Numbered from the stretch's first letter, positions 1-5,856 are shown. The stretch is DNA of 33,779 nucleotides from an uncultured Pseudomonadota bacterium (GCA_937896265.1 CALBMD010000400.1:1-33779), one strand, 5' to 3'. Notes: generated from the letters alone by a model not told the origin. Numbers and translations: made by a program.

Positions 1-152
1 GGGGCTCATCGCGAGTCGAGGCTCGGGGCTCATCGCGAGTCGAGGCTCGGGGCTCATCGCGAGTCGTGGCTTGGGACTCATCGCGAGTCGAGGCTTGGGA
101 CTCATCGCAAGTCGAGGCTTGTGGCTCATCGCGAGTCGTGGCTTGGGACACC
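1..152. repeat. 24-bp tandem repeat, six full copies plus a partial one
   Basis: Units start at 1, 25, 49, 73, 97 and 121. Each is a variant of GGGGCTCATCGCGAGTCGAG followed by GCTC or GCTT, and a degenerate seventh begins at 145. The first two copies are identical, and later copies differ at a few positions. The array is an exact multiple of three, so it encodes an octapeptide repeat in the gene that runs through it. The window opens inside the array, so the true copy number is unknown and the assembly probably stopped here because of the repeat. Confidence 0.95.
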
Positions 153-779
153 ACTTCGATCCATCTCTACGGCCAGTCGACCCTCTCAGCGTTTTTCATG
201 TGCGCAGTATTCGTGAAATCATTAAGCGCTAAAATTGAGCATTTAGCTGATAAATCAACCGCTAAATTCTGTTTCGATACTACTTCGAAAATAGTTAAGG
301 GTATCATCCTTAAAAAGGATCGCACCGCACACATTGAATTCAATCAAAAAGAGCTTAGTTATGAAACTTATCTTAAGCGAGGATATCTCAAAGCTGATGG
401 TATTATTTCTAAGGTTATAGCGCACAAGAAATTCAAAACCATTGAAGTATTTGAAGTAGAGCAGCGATTCGAGAAGAGTTTTGTAGTTAAAAAAGGTCAA
501 ACCTTTTCTCACGGTAAAACAATCAAAGAAGCTAAAGAGTCTCTGAAATATAAAATTTCTAGCCGCGACACTTCTGAGTTTAAGAAGTGGAACTTAAAGA
601 CGGTCGCAACTCAAGCCAAAATGATCGAAGCGTATCGCGTGATCACTGGGGCTTGCGAGTTTGGGGTGCGTGACTTCTGCCAAGGTAAGAAGCTCCCTAG
701 TAAGCTATCTGTGGCTAATGTGATTGAATTAACAAATGGAAAATATGGAAACGAAAAGTTTCAGGAGTTTTTTAAATGA
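3..779 (+). CDS. Octapeptide-repeat phage protein, 5'-truncated
   Basis: The frame is open from base 3. A GTG at 66 could serve as a start, but it lies inside the repeat array and the frame continues upstream of it, so the N-terminus is probably missing. The visible N-terminus is octads of the pattern A-x-[DG]-S-S-x-V-[EV], decaying through DTTSIHLY and GQSTLSAF. This pattern suits a beta-solenoid-like stack (inference). The rest is about 190 residues, basic and Lys-rich, ending in a segment with YRVITGACEFGVRDFC and a VIELTNGKYG motif. I recall similar octad arrays joined to such a C-terminal region in phage hypothetical proteins, but I know of no established function. It is the first gene of a run of ATGA-coupled small genes. 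Confidence 0.75.
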   Translation, partial: GSSRVEARGSSRVEARGSSRVVAWDSSRVEAWDSSQVEACGSSRVVAWDTTSIHLYGQSTLSAFFMCAVFVKSLSAKIEHLADKSTAKFCFDTTSKIVKGIILKKDRTAHIEFNQKELSYETYLKRGYLKADGIISKVIAHKKFKTIEVFEVEQRFEKSFVVKKGQTFSHGKTIKEAKESLKYKISSRDTSEFKKWNLKTVATQAKMIEAYRVITGACEFGVRDFCQGKKLPSKLSVANVIELTNGKYGNEKFQEFFK

Positions 780-832
780 ACCCCACGATCAAGCGGATAG
801 CTGAACTCGAACATTTGGCGATGGAGAAATGA
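776..832 (+). CDS. Possible 18-aa mini-protein
   Basis: A short frame (MNPTIKRIAELEHLAMEK) starts in the ATGA that ends the upstream gene and stops in the ATGA that starts the next. Both junctions match the overlap style of this operon, which is the main reason to list it. It may simply be a translated spacer that keeps ribosomes coupled between its neighbours. Its last codons (ATGGAGAAATGA) double as the ribosome-binding site of the next gene. No family is recognised and no function is proposed. Confidence 0.35.
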   Translation: MNPTIKRIAELEHLAMEK

Positions 833-1176
833 TGAATAAACTTGAGTTTTACAAAAGCATTAAATTAGACAGACATAGATACCGCGTACCCCGCCCAAAA
901 AGACGATTGCAAATTAGTGTTGATCTGCAAATGTCTGTTTGTAACCACAATGGACGATGGGTCGTTGCTTATACATACGGTTGGGATCACTTCTTTAGGT
1001 CTTGCGATACACTAAACAGAACACAAGCTTTAAAAATGATCTCTTTCCTAAGCGATTATGTGAACCTTGTTAAGCCGACCGAGGCAACGACACTTAATGC
1101 AAGCATACGGGCTAAAACAAATAGCATTACACGAGATGCCGAGGCTTTGACTGGATTGGCAATGGAGAAGAAATGA
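829..1176 (+). CDS. Hypothetical small phage protein, 115 aa
   Basis: A soluble-looking basic protein with no signal peptide or membrane segment. Residues 15-60 alternate basic and aromatic residues (RHRYRVPRPKRR, then WVVAYTYGWDHFF), followed by a helical stretch. Two ATGs sit in tandem at 829 and 832. GGAGAAATG lies just upstream, and the first ATG forms the ATGA overlap with the preceding mini-frame. The gene ends in another ATGA overlap. I do not recognise the family. Its position suggests an early or accessory phage gene. Confidence 0.65.
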   Translation: MMNKLEFYKSIKLDRHRYRVPRPKRRLQISVDLQMSVCNHNGRWVVAYTYGWDHFFRSCDTLNRTQALKMISFLSDYVNLVKPTEATTLNASIRAKTNSITRDAEALTGLAMEKK

Positions 1177-1478
1177 ATAAAACTAAGCTAACCGAACTAA
1201 GACGATCGGCAGAATACGAACTGGCACCTTACGATGAAAAATGTCCTGAGTGTGATTTTCCAAAATCGTATCGTCATAGATACGGATGCGAATTTCCATA
1301 TTTCAAAAAAGACCCCGCCGCAATATTGGAGCTACTTGATCAGCTTGAGAAGGCTGTGGAAGTGATTCGGTCAATAGATGAACATCGAATGAGCAGCTAT
1401 CTATCAACTGACGACATGCTTAAAGATCATCTTAAAAAATGTTGTGAATTTTTAGCATCGATGGAAGGGAAAGAATGA
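1173..1478 (+). CDS. Small Cys-containing hypothetical protein, 101 aa
   Basis: Residues 24-40 hold CPEC followed by a His-rich stretch and GCEF, a plausible one-ion zinc site (inference from spacing only). The remainder is helical and charged (LELLDQLEKAVEVIRSIDEH). A second Cys pair (KKCCEF) lies near the C-terminus. It is coupled on both sides by ATGA overlaps, with GGAGAAG upstream of the start. The LDQL..KAVEV segment resembles LDQLRKLKKQAIEVV in the 2547-3050 product, suggesting shared modules. Function unknown. Confidence 0.65.
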   Translation: MNKTKLTELRRSAEYELAPYDEKCPECDFPKSYRHRYGCEFPYFKKDPAAILELLDQLEKAVEVIRSIDEHRMSSYLSTDDMLKDHLKKCCEFLASMEGKE

Positions 1479-1711
1479 AATATTTTTACATCTGCTATAT
1501 GGGCTCACAAGTTGGAAACATGACAATGTCTTTCGAAAAGAAATTTAGCTTAGTAGAAGCATCAAAGGAAGTTTCAATTAGGTGCGAAGATGCGGTAATC
1601 ATTTCATGGACCGAAATAGATATTTTTGAATTTATCGAGTATGGAAAATATTGTAAAAACCATTCTCTTTCGTATAAACCAACACTTGCAGTTGTAGAGG
1701 AATTAAAATGA
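1475..1711 (+). CDS. Hypothetical small phage protein, 78 aa
   Basis: It starts MKYFYICYMGSQVGN and has a compact mixed alpha/beta look with many aromatic residues. There is no membrane segment. The start overlaps the upstream stop by ATGA, with GGAAGGGAAAG as ribosome-binding site. The end overlaps the next start in the same way. I recall small phage proteins opening MKYxYISY, but no function is established. It is read as part of the accessory operon. Confidence 0.65.
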   Translation: MKYFYICYMGSQVGNMTMSFEKKFSLVEASKEVSIRCEDAVIISWTEIDIFEFIEYGKYCKNHSLSYKPTLAVVEELK

Positions 1712-2238
1712 CCAGCGCGAATGTGCGGAAGCCGAAATACACAGGCGAGTTTGAGATATGGGGAACTGATGCTTGCCGTAATTATGATTACTGTGGTGGT
1801 CGCATTACTCTTTTTGTAGCAAATAAAAAATGTATTAGCTGCGATCCTGAATCATACAAAAAACGCGAAGCGCTCCCCGACGACAGCGCGAATGAGCGGA
1901 AGCAGCTATCAGAATTAGTTAGAGATTTTCTATTGAAATACCATGACTCTAAGGTCCGTGATGACGATGACTTAGAAATTGCTTTTACCGTTGGATATAG
2001 ACATGGACGAGAGTCAATGATCGAACCCGACAGCGCGAATGATGAAGATTTTGAGAAGGTGCAAGCGGAAATCGAAATCCTGAAGATGCAGTTAGAGATT
2101 GCCAAAGATGCACTTGATGAAATTCAGCACATAACAATTGGTGGATTAAAAATGGATGCAGCAGATGGAATGGAACCTCTCGATTGGAAGTACCACGCAA
2201 GAAATGCCCTCGCAGCAATCGCAAAGGATGTGAAATGA
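1708..2238 (+). CDS. Modular hypothetical protein with a Cys cluster, 176 aa
   Basis: The N-terminal part has CRNYDYC followed about 20 residues later by CISC, a likely small zinc ribbon (inference). A helical coiled-coil-prone stretch (residues about 110-140) precedes a C-terminal ARNALAAIAKDVK, the sort of ending seen in mosaic phage Ea-type proteins. The motif S-A-N occurs three times, encoded by near-identical AGCGCGAATG stretches at about 1713, 1884 and 2033. These would suit recombination between modules. ATGA overlaps lie at both ends. Function unknown. Confidence 0.65.
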   Translation: MTSANVRKPKYTGEFEIWGTDACRNYDYCGGRITLFVANKKCISCDPESYKKREALPDDSANERKQLSELVRDFLLKYHDSKVRDDDDLEIAFTVGYRHGRESMIEPDSANDEDFEKVQAEIEILKMQLEIAKDALDEIQHITIGGLKMDAADGMEPLDWKYHARNALAAIAKDVK

Positions 2239-2378
2239 GAGGTGAAATTATTTTAAGATTTAATGATTCATTTATTTGGAAACCATATTTTCAATGTGGA
2301 TGGTATCGCGGTCCTAACTTCTATTTTGGATGGTTATGGTTAAGGGTTAATTTTAATGTTTGGAGAGTTTGGAAATGA
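2235..2378 (+). CDS. Trp-rich mini-protein, 47 aa
   Basis: The start is taken at the ATG at 2235, which overlaps the upstream stop as ATGA, rather than the longer in-frame opening at 2184 inside the preceding gene. The product is rich in Trp, Phe and Tyr (FYFGWLWLRVNFNVW) and has one Cys. It might associate with membrane, but the hydrophobic run is interrupted and short. It ends in an ATGA overlap. No family is recognised. Confidence 0.55.
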   Translation: MRGEIILRFNDSFIWKPYFQCGWYRGPNFYFGWLWLRVNFNVWRVWK

Positions 2379-2440
2379 CCTGCCCCCACGGAATCGATAA
2401 GGATTTTTGCCAAGTTTGCTTTGAGAGGAATGGAAAATGA
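2375..2440 (+). CDS. 21-aa zinc-knuckle-like mini-protein
   Basis: A very short frame reading MTCPHGIDKDFCQVCFERNG plus a Lys. C-P-H and C-x2-C give one Cys, one His and two Cys at spacings compatible with a single zinc site. ATGA overlaps lie at both ends. The motif quality and the coupling argue that it is a real product. I recall similar CPHG...FCxxC mini-proteins in phage early regions. Function unknown. Confidence 0.5.
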   Translation: MTCPHGIDKDFCQVCFERNGK

Positions 2441-2550
2441 TTAAGTTTAAGAGATGGTTTTTAATTCACATTTTTAGAATGGAAGAATCTGTGATTACAA
2501 CAATATCGGGTGAATACAAAATCTATGCATTTAAGGATATTTATAAATGA
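2437..2550 (+). CDS. Hypothetical mini-protein, 37 aa
   Basis: It starts MIKFKRWFLIHIF, a short basic and hydrophobic N-terminus, then continues with a polar segment ending in KDIYK. It could be weakly membrane-associated. It is listed because it fills the interval exactly between two ATGA overlaps and is preceded by GAGAGGAATGGAA. Nothing indicates a function. Confidence 0.45.
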   Translation: MIKFKRWFLIHIFRMEESVITTISGEYKIYAFKDIYK

Positions 2551-3050
2551 CTAAATCCAAAGAAGAGCTGGCAACGGAATATTCTCATCGTTTCGACAAG
2601 GGGAATAAATTTAATACAACAAACTCCGGCGATGCTTACTTTGAAGAGTTGGCATTCCTCGCGGATATGTGGAGACCGTTAAAGATGGAAAATGAAAAGA
2701 AAGTTGCTAAAGATTATTGGTTTATTGAAGACCGATTGTATTCTTGTGATTGCGTGAGTGGTGAGCCGATTAAAACTGATCCATGCTTTAAAGTTATCCA
2801 CTGTAAAGAAGTCCTGCCATCCCAAGAATCAGGTGTTTGCCCCGCATGTGGTACAGAGTTTGAATTAGAATCATTCACGCGCTGTAAAGAATTACTACTC
2901 TCTGAGTTAGATCAGCTCAGAAAGCTCAAGAAACAGGCGATTGAGGTGGTGGGGTTTTATTCAAAATGCGATGGTTTTTGCGCTGACGAAGAGTGTGTTT
3001 GTGAAACAAAAACCGCAAACGCATTCCTAGAAAAGTGGGGTGAGAAATGA
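2547..3050 (+). CDS. Cys-rich hypothetical protein, 167 aa
   Basis: Three Cys regions are visible: CDC at about residue 67, CPAC at about 98, and a C-terminal group with CDGFC and CVC at about 141-153. They suggest one or more structural zinc sites (inference). A helical stretch LLLSELDQLRKLKKQAIEVV separates the last two. The end ANAFLEKWGEK resembles the C-terminal tags of mosaic phage early proteins. ATGA overlaps lie at both ends. No enzyme motif is visible. Confidence 0.65.
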   Translation: MTKSKEELATEYSHRFDKGNKFNTTNSGDAYFEELAFLADMWRPLKMENEKKVAKDYWFIEDRLYSCDCVSGEPIKTDPCFKVIHCKEVLPSQESGVCPACGTEFELESFTRCKELLLSELDQLRKLKKQAIEVVGFYSKCDGFCADEECVCETKTANAFLEKWGEK

Positions 3051-3259
3051 CCACAAAAGAATACGCAGGTAAATATTGGATGTGTTCTGGTTGTGCGTTA
3101 GAGCAAGGCAGAAAACACAGCGGAGATGCTTGCACTATGATCATTGGAAAATGCGGTCACTGCAAAGTTGACATAGAGCAAACACTTACCCCGTGGGTAG
3201 ATTTCAATTGGAAATCTGATAAGATAAAAGACCTTAAAGCAAAGATGGGAAGAGATTAA
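3047..3259 (+). CDS. Small zinc-ribbon-like protein, 70 aa
   Basis: Residues 13-40 contain CSGC, then a His and C, then CGHC, giving two C-x2-C pairs, the layout of a treble-clef or zinc-ribbon protein. It starts in an ATGA overlap with GTGAGAAATG upstream and ends in TAA one base before another possible mini-frame. Such small ribbons in phages often bind nucleic acid or RNA polymerase. That role is only an inference here. Confidence 0.65.
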   Translation: MTTKEYAGKYWMCSGCALEQGRKHSGDACTMIIGKCGHCKVDIEQTLTPWVDFNWKSDKIKDLKAKMGRD

Positions 3260-3260
3260 G

Positions 3261-3338
3261 ATGACTTTACAAATAGAAACTAATATTCCATCCATAACTA
3301 CAGACTGCAATTGCATCGAGTGCAGATTCGGTCAGTAG
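3261..3338 (+). CDS. Possible 25-aa Cys-rich mini-protein
   Basis: The frame starts one base after the previous stop. AAGATGGGAAGAG lies upstream and could bind ribosomes. The C-terminal half reads DCNCIECRFGQ, three closely spaced Cys. It continues the theme of short Cys-bearing products, but it is short enough to be chance. No family is recognised. Confidence 0.35.
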   Translation: MTLQIETNIPSITTDCNCIECRFGQ

Positions 3339-3392
3339 CTATTTTTCAAAATATTATTGACAAGAATAAATGACGATTAAAACATACACTGT

Positions 3393-3671
3393 ATGAGTGA
3401 GACTGGGTTTAATTGCACTAAATGCGGAGCTTGTTGTAGGGCGCTCACTAAAGAGCACTGTGACATGCTGGGCCTTCCACTTCACGAATCAGGAAAAGGG
3501 TGCGCTAACCTAGTAAATAACGAGTGTATAATATATAATGAAAGACCCGTATTTTGCAGCGTAAATGAATACTTTCATGTTTTTGACCTTAAAATGAAAA
3601 AAGAAGAATGGTTTAAACTAAACGAAGAGAAGTGCAAAGAGCTTCAAGATCAAGAAAAAGAAGGGGGATAA
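3393..3671 (+). CDS. YkgJ-like Cys-cluster protein, 92 aa
   Basis: Residues 8-15 read CTKCGACC, the signature of the YkgJ/UPF0153 zinc- or iron-chelating family. Further Cys follow in GCANLV, NECIIYNERP and FCSV, as expected for that fold (C-x2-C-G-x-C-C, then C, C, and R-P-x-x-C). The family is predicted to bind metal, but its biochemical role is not settled. No good Shine-Dalgarno precedes the ATG. A TTGACA at 3357 lies upstream without a convincing -10 at normal spacing. The C-terminus is Lys/Glu-rich. Confidence 0.8.
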   Translation: MSETGFNCTKCGACCRALTKEHCDMLGLPLHESGKGCANLVNNECIIYNERPVFCSVNEYFHVFDLKMKKEEWFKLNEEKCKELQDQEKEGG

Positions 3672-3736
3672 CGCAATGGCTAAGAAAAAACTAACTAAAA
3701 AAATTAAGTAAGTTTTAGATCTAAAGTCTCGTCTGA

Positions 3737-3745
3737 GGGGGGGGG
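3737..3745 (+). repeat. G9 homopolymer before the DUF1064-like gene
   Basis: Nine consecutive G lie 8 bases before the ATG at 3754, in otherwise AT-rich sequence. The run and the following TAGAGAG form the purine-rich ribosome-binding region of that gene. Such runs are prone to slippage in replication and in sequencing, so the exact length is uncertain. Confidence 0.85.
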
Positions 3746-3753
3746 TAGAGAGT

Positions 3754-4149
3754 ATGTGGAATAGATTTAATAAATCTAAGTCAAAAATGGGCAATCAAAG
3801 AACAGAGACACTAGGTTTCTCTTTTGGTTCAAAACTAGAGTCTTCTGTATTTCTAATATTAAAAAAGATGGAGGATGAGGGAGTGATTGTATCTATCAAG
3901 GTTCAAGATAGTGTCTATTTGACACTGGCTAAAATCCTCTATAAGCCCGATTTTCGATGCGAGAATCCAGACGGTACTTTCTTCTGGGTAGAAGCAAAAG
4001 GTTTTAAAACACCCGTTTGGGCTATCAAGAAACGACTATGGGAGTATTACGGCCCTGGTAATCTCTATATCTATGAAGGCAGTTATAAAAATCCTAAGCT
4101 AGTAGAGATCCTTATTTCTGAAGGCAACATAGATCAACAATCCTATTGA
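3754..4149 (+). CDS. DUF1064-like phage nuclease of the PD-(D/E)xK fold
   Basis: The 131-aa product has E29 in SKLES, P65-D66 in YKPDF and E80-A-K82 in FWVEAKGF. These are the spaced acid/Lys residues of PD-(D/E)xK nucleases. The flow GFSFGSKLE...YKPDF...VEAKGF...IKKRLW matches what I know of DUF1064 phage proteins, which resemble endonuclease I/Holliday-junction nucleases and are thought to act in recombination or DNA breakdown. It is usual length for the family. Its last 38 bases overlap the end of the convergent lipoprotein gene. Family confidence is good; the substrate is inferred. Confidence 0.75.
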   Translation: MWNRFNKSKSKMGNQRTETLGFSFGSKLESSVFLILKKMEDEGVIVSIKVQDSVYLTLAKILYKPDFRCENPDGTFFWVEAKGFKTPVWAIKKRLWEYYGPGNLYIYEGSYKNPKLVEILISEGNIDQQSY

Positions 4150-4693
4150 TAGAATAAGGAACAGAATAATCCCTCTCTTTCGTCCATTTAAATGAATGTC
4201 CATATTCTCCTAAAACATGCCCTAGTGCTTCATGCCCTAGTGTTGAGGCAATTGAACAGTCACTAGATTTGTATGAAAAATACTTACGGTTGAAATGAAT
4301 GATCGGGCTTCCCACGTTTCTGTATGCAACCGCACTTGTGAATCTAGCGAGATACCACTGAACAGGGATTGAACCGCTTACCGACTGAAGGTGAATGGCT
4401 ACTTCTTCAGAAGTCTTTCCATTGGTTTCAATCATTTTTCTGTTCTTAATAGCATTAAAAAAGCATTGCGACTTTCTGACCTCGTTTAATTTTTTACCAG
4501 CGGAGAGGATTTTTTCAGCCTCTAGTTTGGAATTAAACTTCATATCAGGAACGAATAAAATATCACCCACGCCAATCGGTGATGGAGTCACTGAGGGCGC
4601 GGGAGTCGCAGCATTCAACGCAGAGACACCGCTCTGGACGCTTGAACAAGAAGCGAAACTTAATAAAAATAAAATTAAATAACGGTTAGCCAA
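4112..4693 (-). CDS. Lysis-region lipoprotein with HEALGH motif, 193 aa
   Basis: The start is a TTG at 4693 with AAGG seven bases upstream, overlapping the preceding gene by 19 bases. An N-terminal hydrophobic signal ends in FAS-C16, a near-consensus lipobox. A Pro/Ser/Thr linker follows (about 28-41). Near the C-terminus is LGHEALGHVLGEYGHS (HEALGH at about 154-159). This is HExxxH rather than HExxH, as in the HELLGH of M49 dipeptidyl peptidase III. The ending RDYSVPYSIN and a CC pair look conserved-type. I infer an exported zinc peptidase or envelope-acting lipoprotein of the lysis cassette, unproven. Its 3' end overlaps the convergent nuclease gene. Confidence 0.65.
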   Translation of the reverse strand: MANRYLILFLLSFASCSSVQSGVSALNAATPAPSVTPSPIGVGDILFVPDMKFNSKLEAEKILSAGKKLNEVRKSQCFFNAIKNRKMIETNGKTSEEVAIHLQSVSGSIPVQWYLARFTSAVAYRNVGSPIIHFNRKYFSYKSSDCSIASTLGHEALGHVLGEYGHSFKWTKERDYSVPYSINRIVDLCCLQK

Positions 4694-5100
4694 AATGAAT
4701 CCTTTTCTTTCATGAAATCCATGAACTCTTTAAAACCCTGCTTTGAATAGGTAAGCATTTTTTGTTTACCGCCTATTTTTAGGCCCATAGACTTACCGAT
4801 TAAAATGCAACCTTCAGAGTCTTCATTGTAATTTCCAACATGGAAAAGAATGCCATAATGACCTGGCACTTTCATGACTTCAAAGGTTTCAAAAGGTACA
4901 AGATCAGCAAGTTTGTGCTCGCCCCTCACACACTCGTAGTTACCTTTAGGGAGCTTAGGAAGGTATACCTCACTTTGACCGTCTTCTTGTTTGTACGCTC
5001 GCTCCAGGGTGTAAAGTAGGTGTTTACCATCATAGGTTTTTAGCTGACCAAAAACCCCATCAGCACGATATAAATTGCGCTCTAGGATTAAATCAGTCAT
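4675..5100 (-). CDS. DUF5675-family protein with a YkuD-like His/Cys signature
   Basis: The 141-aa product has FHVGNYNEDSEGCILIG, with H87, G89-N90 and S95-E96-G97-C98. I recognise this as the core of DUF5675, common near phage and prophage lysis genes. The H...S-x-G-C arrangement recalls L,D-transpeptidase (YkuD) active sites, so a cysteine-dependent envelope role is a reasonable inference, not established. There is no signal peptide. The ATG overlaps the stop of the spanin-like lipoprotein gene by 8 bases, and the 3' end overlaps the next gene, so all are co-translated. Confidence 0.7.
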   Translation of the reverse strand: MTDLILERNLYRADGVFGQLKTYDGKHLLYTLERAYKQEDGQSEVYLPKLPKGNYECVRGEHKLADLVPFETFEVMKVPGHYGILFHVGNYNEDSEGCILIGKSMGLKIGGKQKMLTYSKQGFKEFMDFMKEKDSFWLTVI

Positions 5101-5383
5101 TTCCGATTGCCCCTAAAATTGAATCAATCCATTCCTCGTCCTTATTGTAGTCAATAGGGCTTAAACAGACATAGTTTTTTATTGGTTTTACTTCCCACTT
5201 GTTAGTCACAGGATTAAAGCACTGGCCTGTACCGTTATCGTTTGAAATGCAAACAACTACTTGCGGTCTAGGCGGTAATGCGGGTGGTGTACATTGGCGA
5301 CCTTGCCCCATGCCGAAACTTGCGCATGAACTATTTAGTGCGAAGATCAGAAATAACTTTAGCAAGCCTAGAGCGTTCTTCAT
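5093..5383 (-). CDS. Outer-membrane spanin-like (Rz1-like) lipoprotein, 96 aa
   Basis: The longer frame opens at 5473, but GGAGG nine bases before the ATG at 5383 favours the shorter start. The product begins MKNALGLLKLFLIFALNSSC, a signal sequence with a weak lipobox (Asn at -3). It continues Pro-rich (CTPPALPPRP), as in Rz1-type spanins. It overlaps the end of the membrane-anchored gene upstream by 53 bases in another frame, the classic spanin arrangement. It has extra Cys in the mature part. The role, outer-membrane disruption with the inner-membrane partner, is inferred from architecture. Confidence 0.6.
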   Translation of the reverse strand: MKNALGLLKLFLIFALNSSCASFGMGQGRQCTPPALPPRPQVVVCISNDNGTGQCFNPVTNKWEVKPIKNYVCLSPIDYNKDEEWIDSILGAIGND

Positions 5384-5534
5384 CTGTGATAGCCTCCATG
5401 AGTTCGGATTCTGCTTTTCTTCTTTGATCAATTCTTGATTTTTCTTTAGCCTTTTTAATCTGATCAATTCCATACCAGACCAAACCGACTAAAGCTGTAA
5501 TAGCACCAGCAATTGTAGCAATTGACGTTAACAT
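5331..5534 (-). CDS. Inner-membrane spanin-like (Rz-like) protein, 67 aa
   Basis: One N-terminal membrane segment (residues 1-24, ATIAGAITALVGLVWYGI) is followed by a charged helix likely to form a coiled coil (KKAKEKSRIDQRRKAESELMEAITDEERSRLAKV). It is short for an i-spanin. The overlap with a Pro-rich lipoprotein gene in another frame supports the call. The ribosome-binding site is GAGGGG seven or so bases before the ATG. The alternative is an anti-holin or another single-pass lysis regulator. Confidence 0.55.
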   Translation of the reverse strand: MLTSIATIAGAITALVGLVWYGIDQIKKAKEKSRIDQRRKAESELMEAITDEERSRLAKVISDLRTK

Positions 5535-5582
5535 CGTGACCCCTCACTATGCGGAAACGGTACTTTATCCATTCACTTTTAC

Positions 5583-5611
5583 GGGCGAGGCAATTCCCAT
5601 TGTCCCCGCCC
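5583..5611 (-). promoter_or_regulatory. GC-rich hairpin in the lysis cassette
   Basis: Read on the minus strand the stem is GGGCGGGG, a bulged A, CAAT, loop GGGA, ATTG, CCTCGCCC. The 12 pairs include one G-U. On the plus strand the G-U position is an A-C mismatch, so the structure fits minus-strand RNA, and GGGA is a GNRA tetraloop. No U-run follows. An RNA-processing site or translational control element is therefore more likely than a terminator. It fills the 99-base gap between a small membrane-protein gene and the spanin-like pair. Confidence 0.55.
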
Positions 5612-5633
5612 TTTCTCCCATCCTTGGTCGAAA

Positions 5634-5855
5634 CTATTTTAGTTTTTGTGGCAAAACTTTATCCATGAAATTAGCGATACCGCCTAAAATTTCACCTGAT
5701 TTTTTTACCGCAAAGCTAATGCCGTGAAGAATTGAAAGCGGCTTTTCTGACTTAGAAAGACGCAATGCAAACTCTACGGCAACACCTACAATTGCAGACG
5801 CAGCCATAAGATTGTTATTAATAAACTCACTGATTTGATTTAATACATGTTCCAT
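5634..5855 (-). CDS. Small membrane protein, holin candidate, 73 aa
   Basis: It has one moderately hydrophobic stretch at about residues 16-33 (LMAASAIVGVAVEFALRL) followed by an amphipathic segment and a Lys-ending tail. Size, position just upstream of the spanin-like pair, and the one-base gap to the gene before it suit a holin or holin accessory. No specific holin family is recognised. The ATG at 5855 is well placed after the upstream TAA. Confidence 0.5.
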   Translation of the reverse strand: MEHVLNQISEFINNNLMAASAIVGVAVEFALRLSKSEKPLSILHGISFAVKKSGEILGGIANFMDKVLPQKLK

Positions 5856-5856
5856 T

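Noticed and set aside
1..152. CRISPR array
   Set aside because: Repeats are contiguous without unique spacers and keep a reading frame.
3357..3390. Promoter before the YkgJ-like gene (TTGACA)
   Set aside because: No acceptable -10 at 15-19 bases; the nearest TACACT is 22 bases away and too close to the ATG.
3676..3711. 11-aa basic frame MAKKKLTKKIK
   Set aside because: Too short, low complexity and no coupling to neighbours.
5384..5473. Longer N-terminus of the spanin-like lipoprotein
   Set aside because: It would bury the signal peptide behind 30 charged residues, and a good GGAGG marks the internal ATG.
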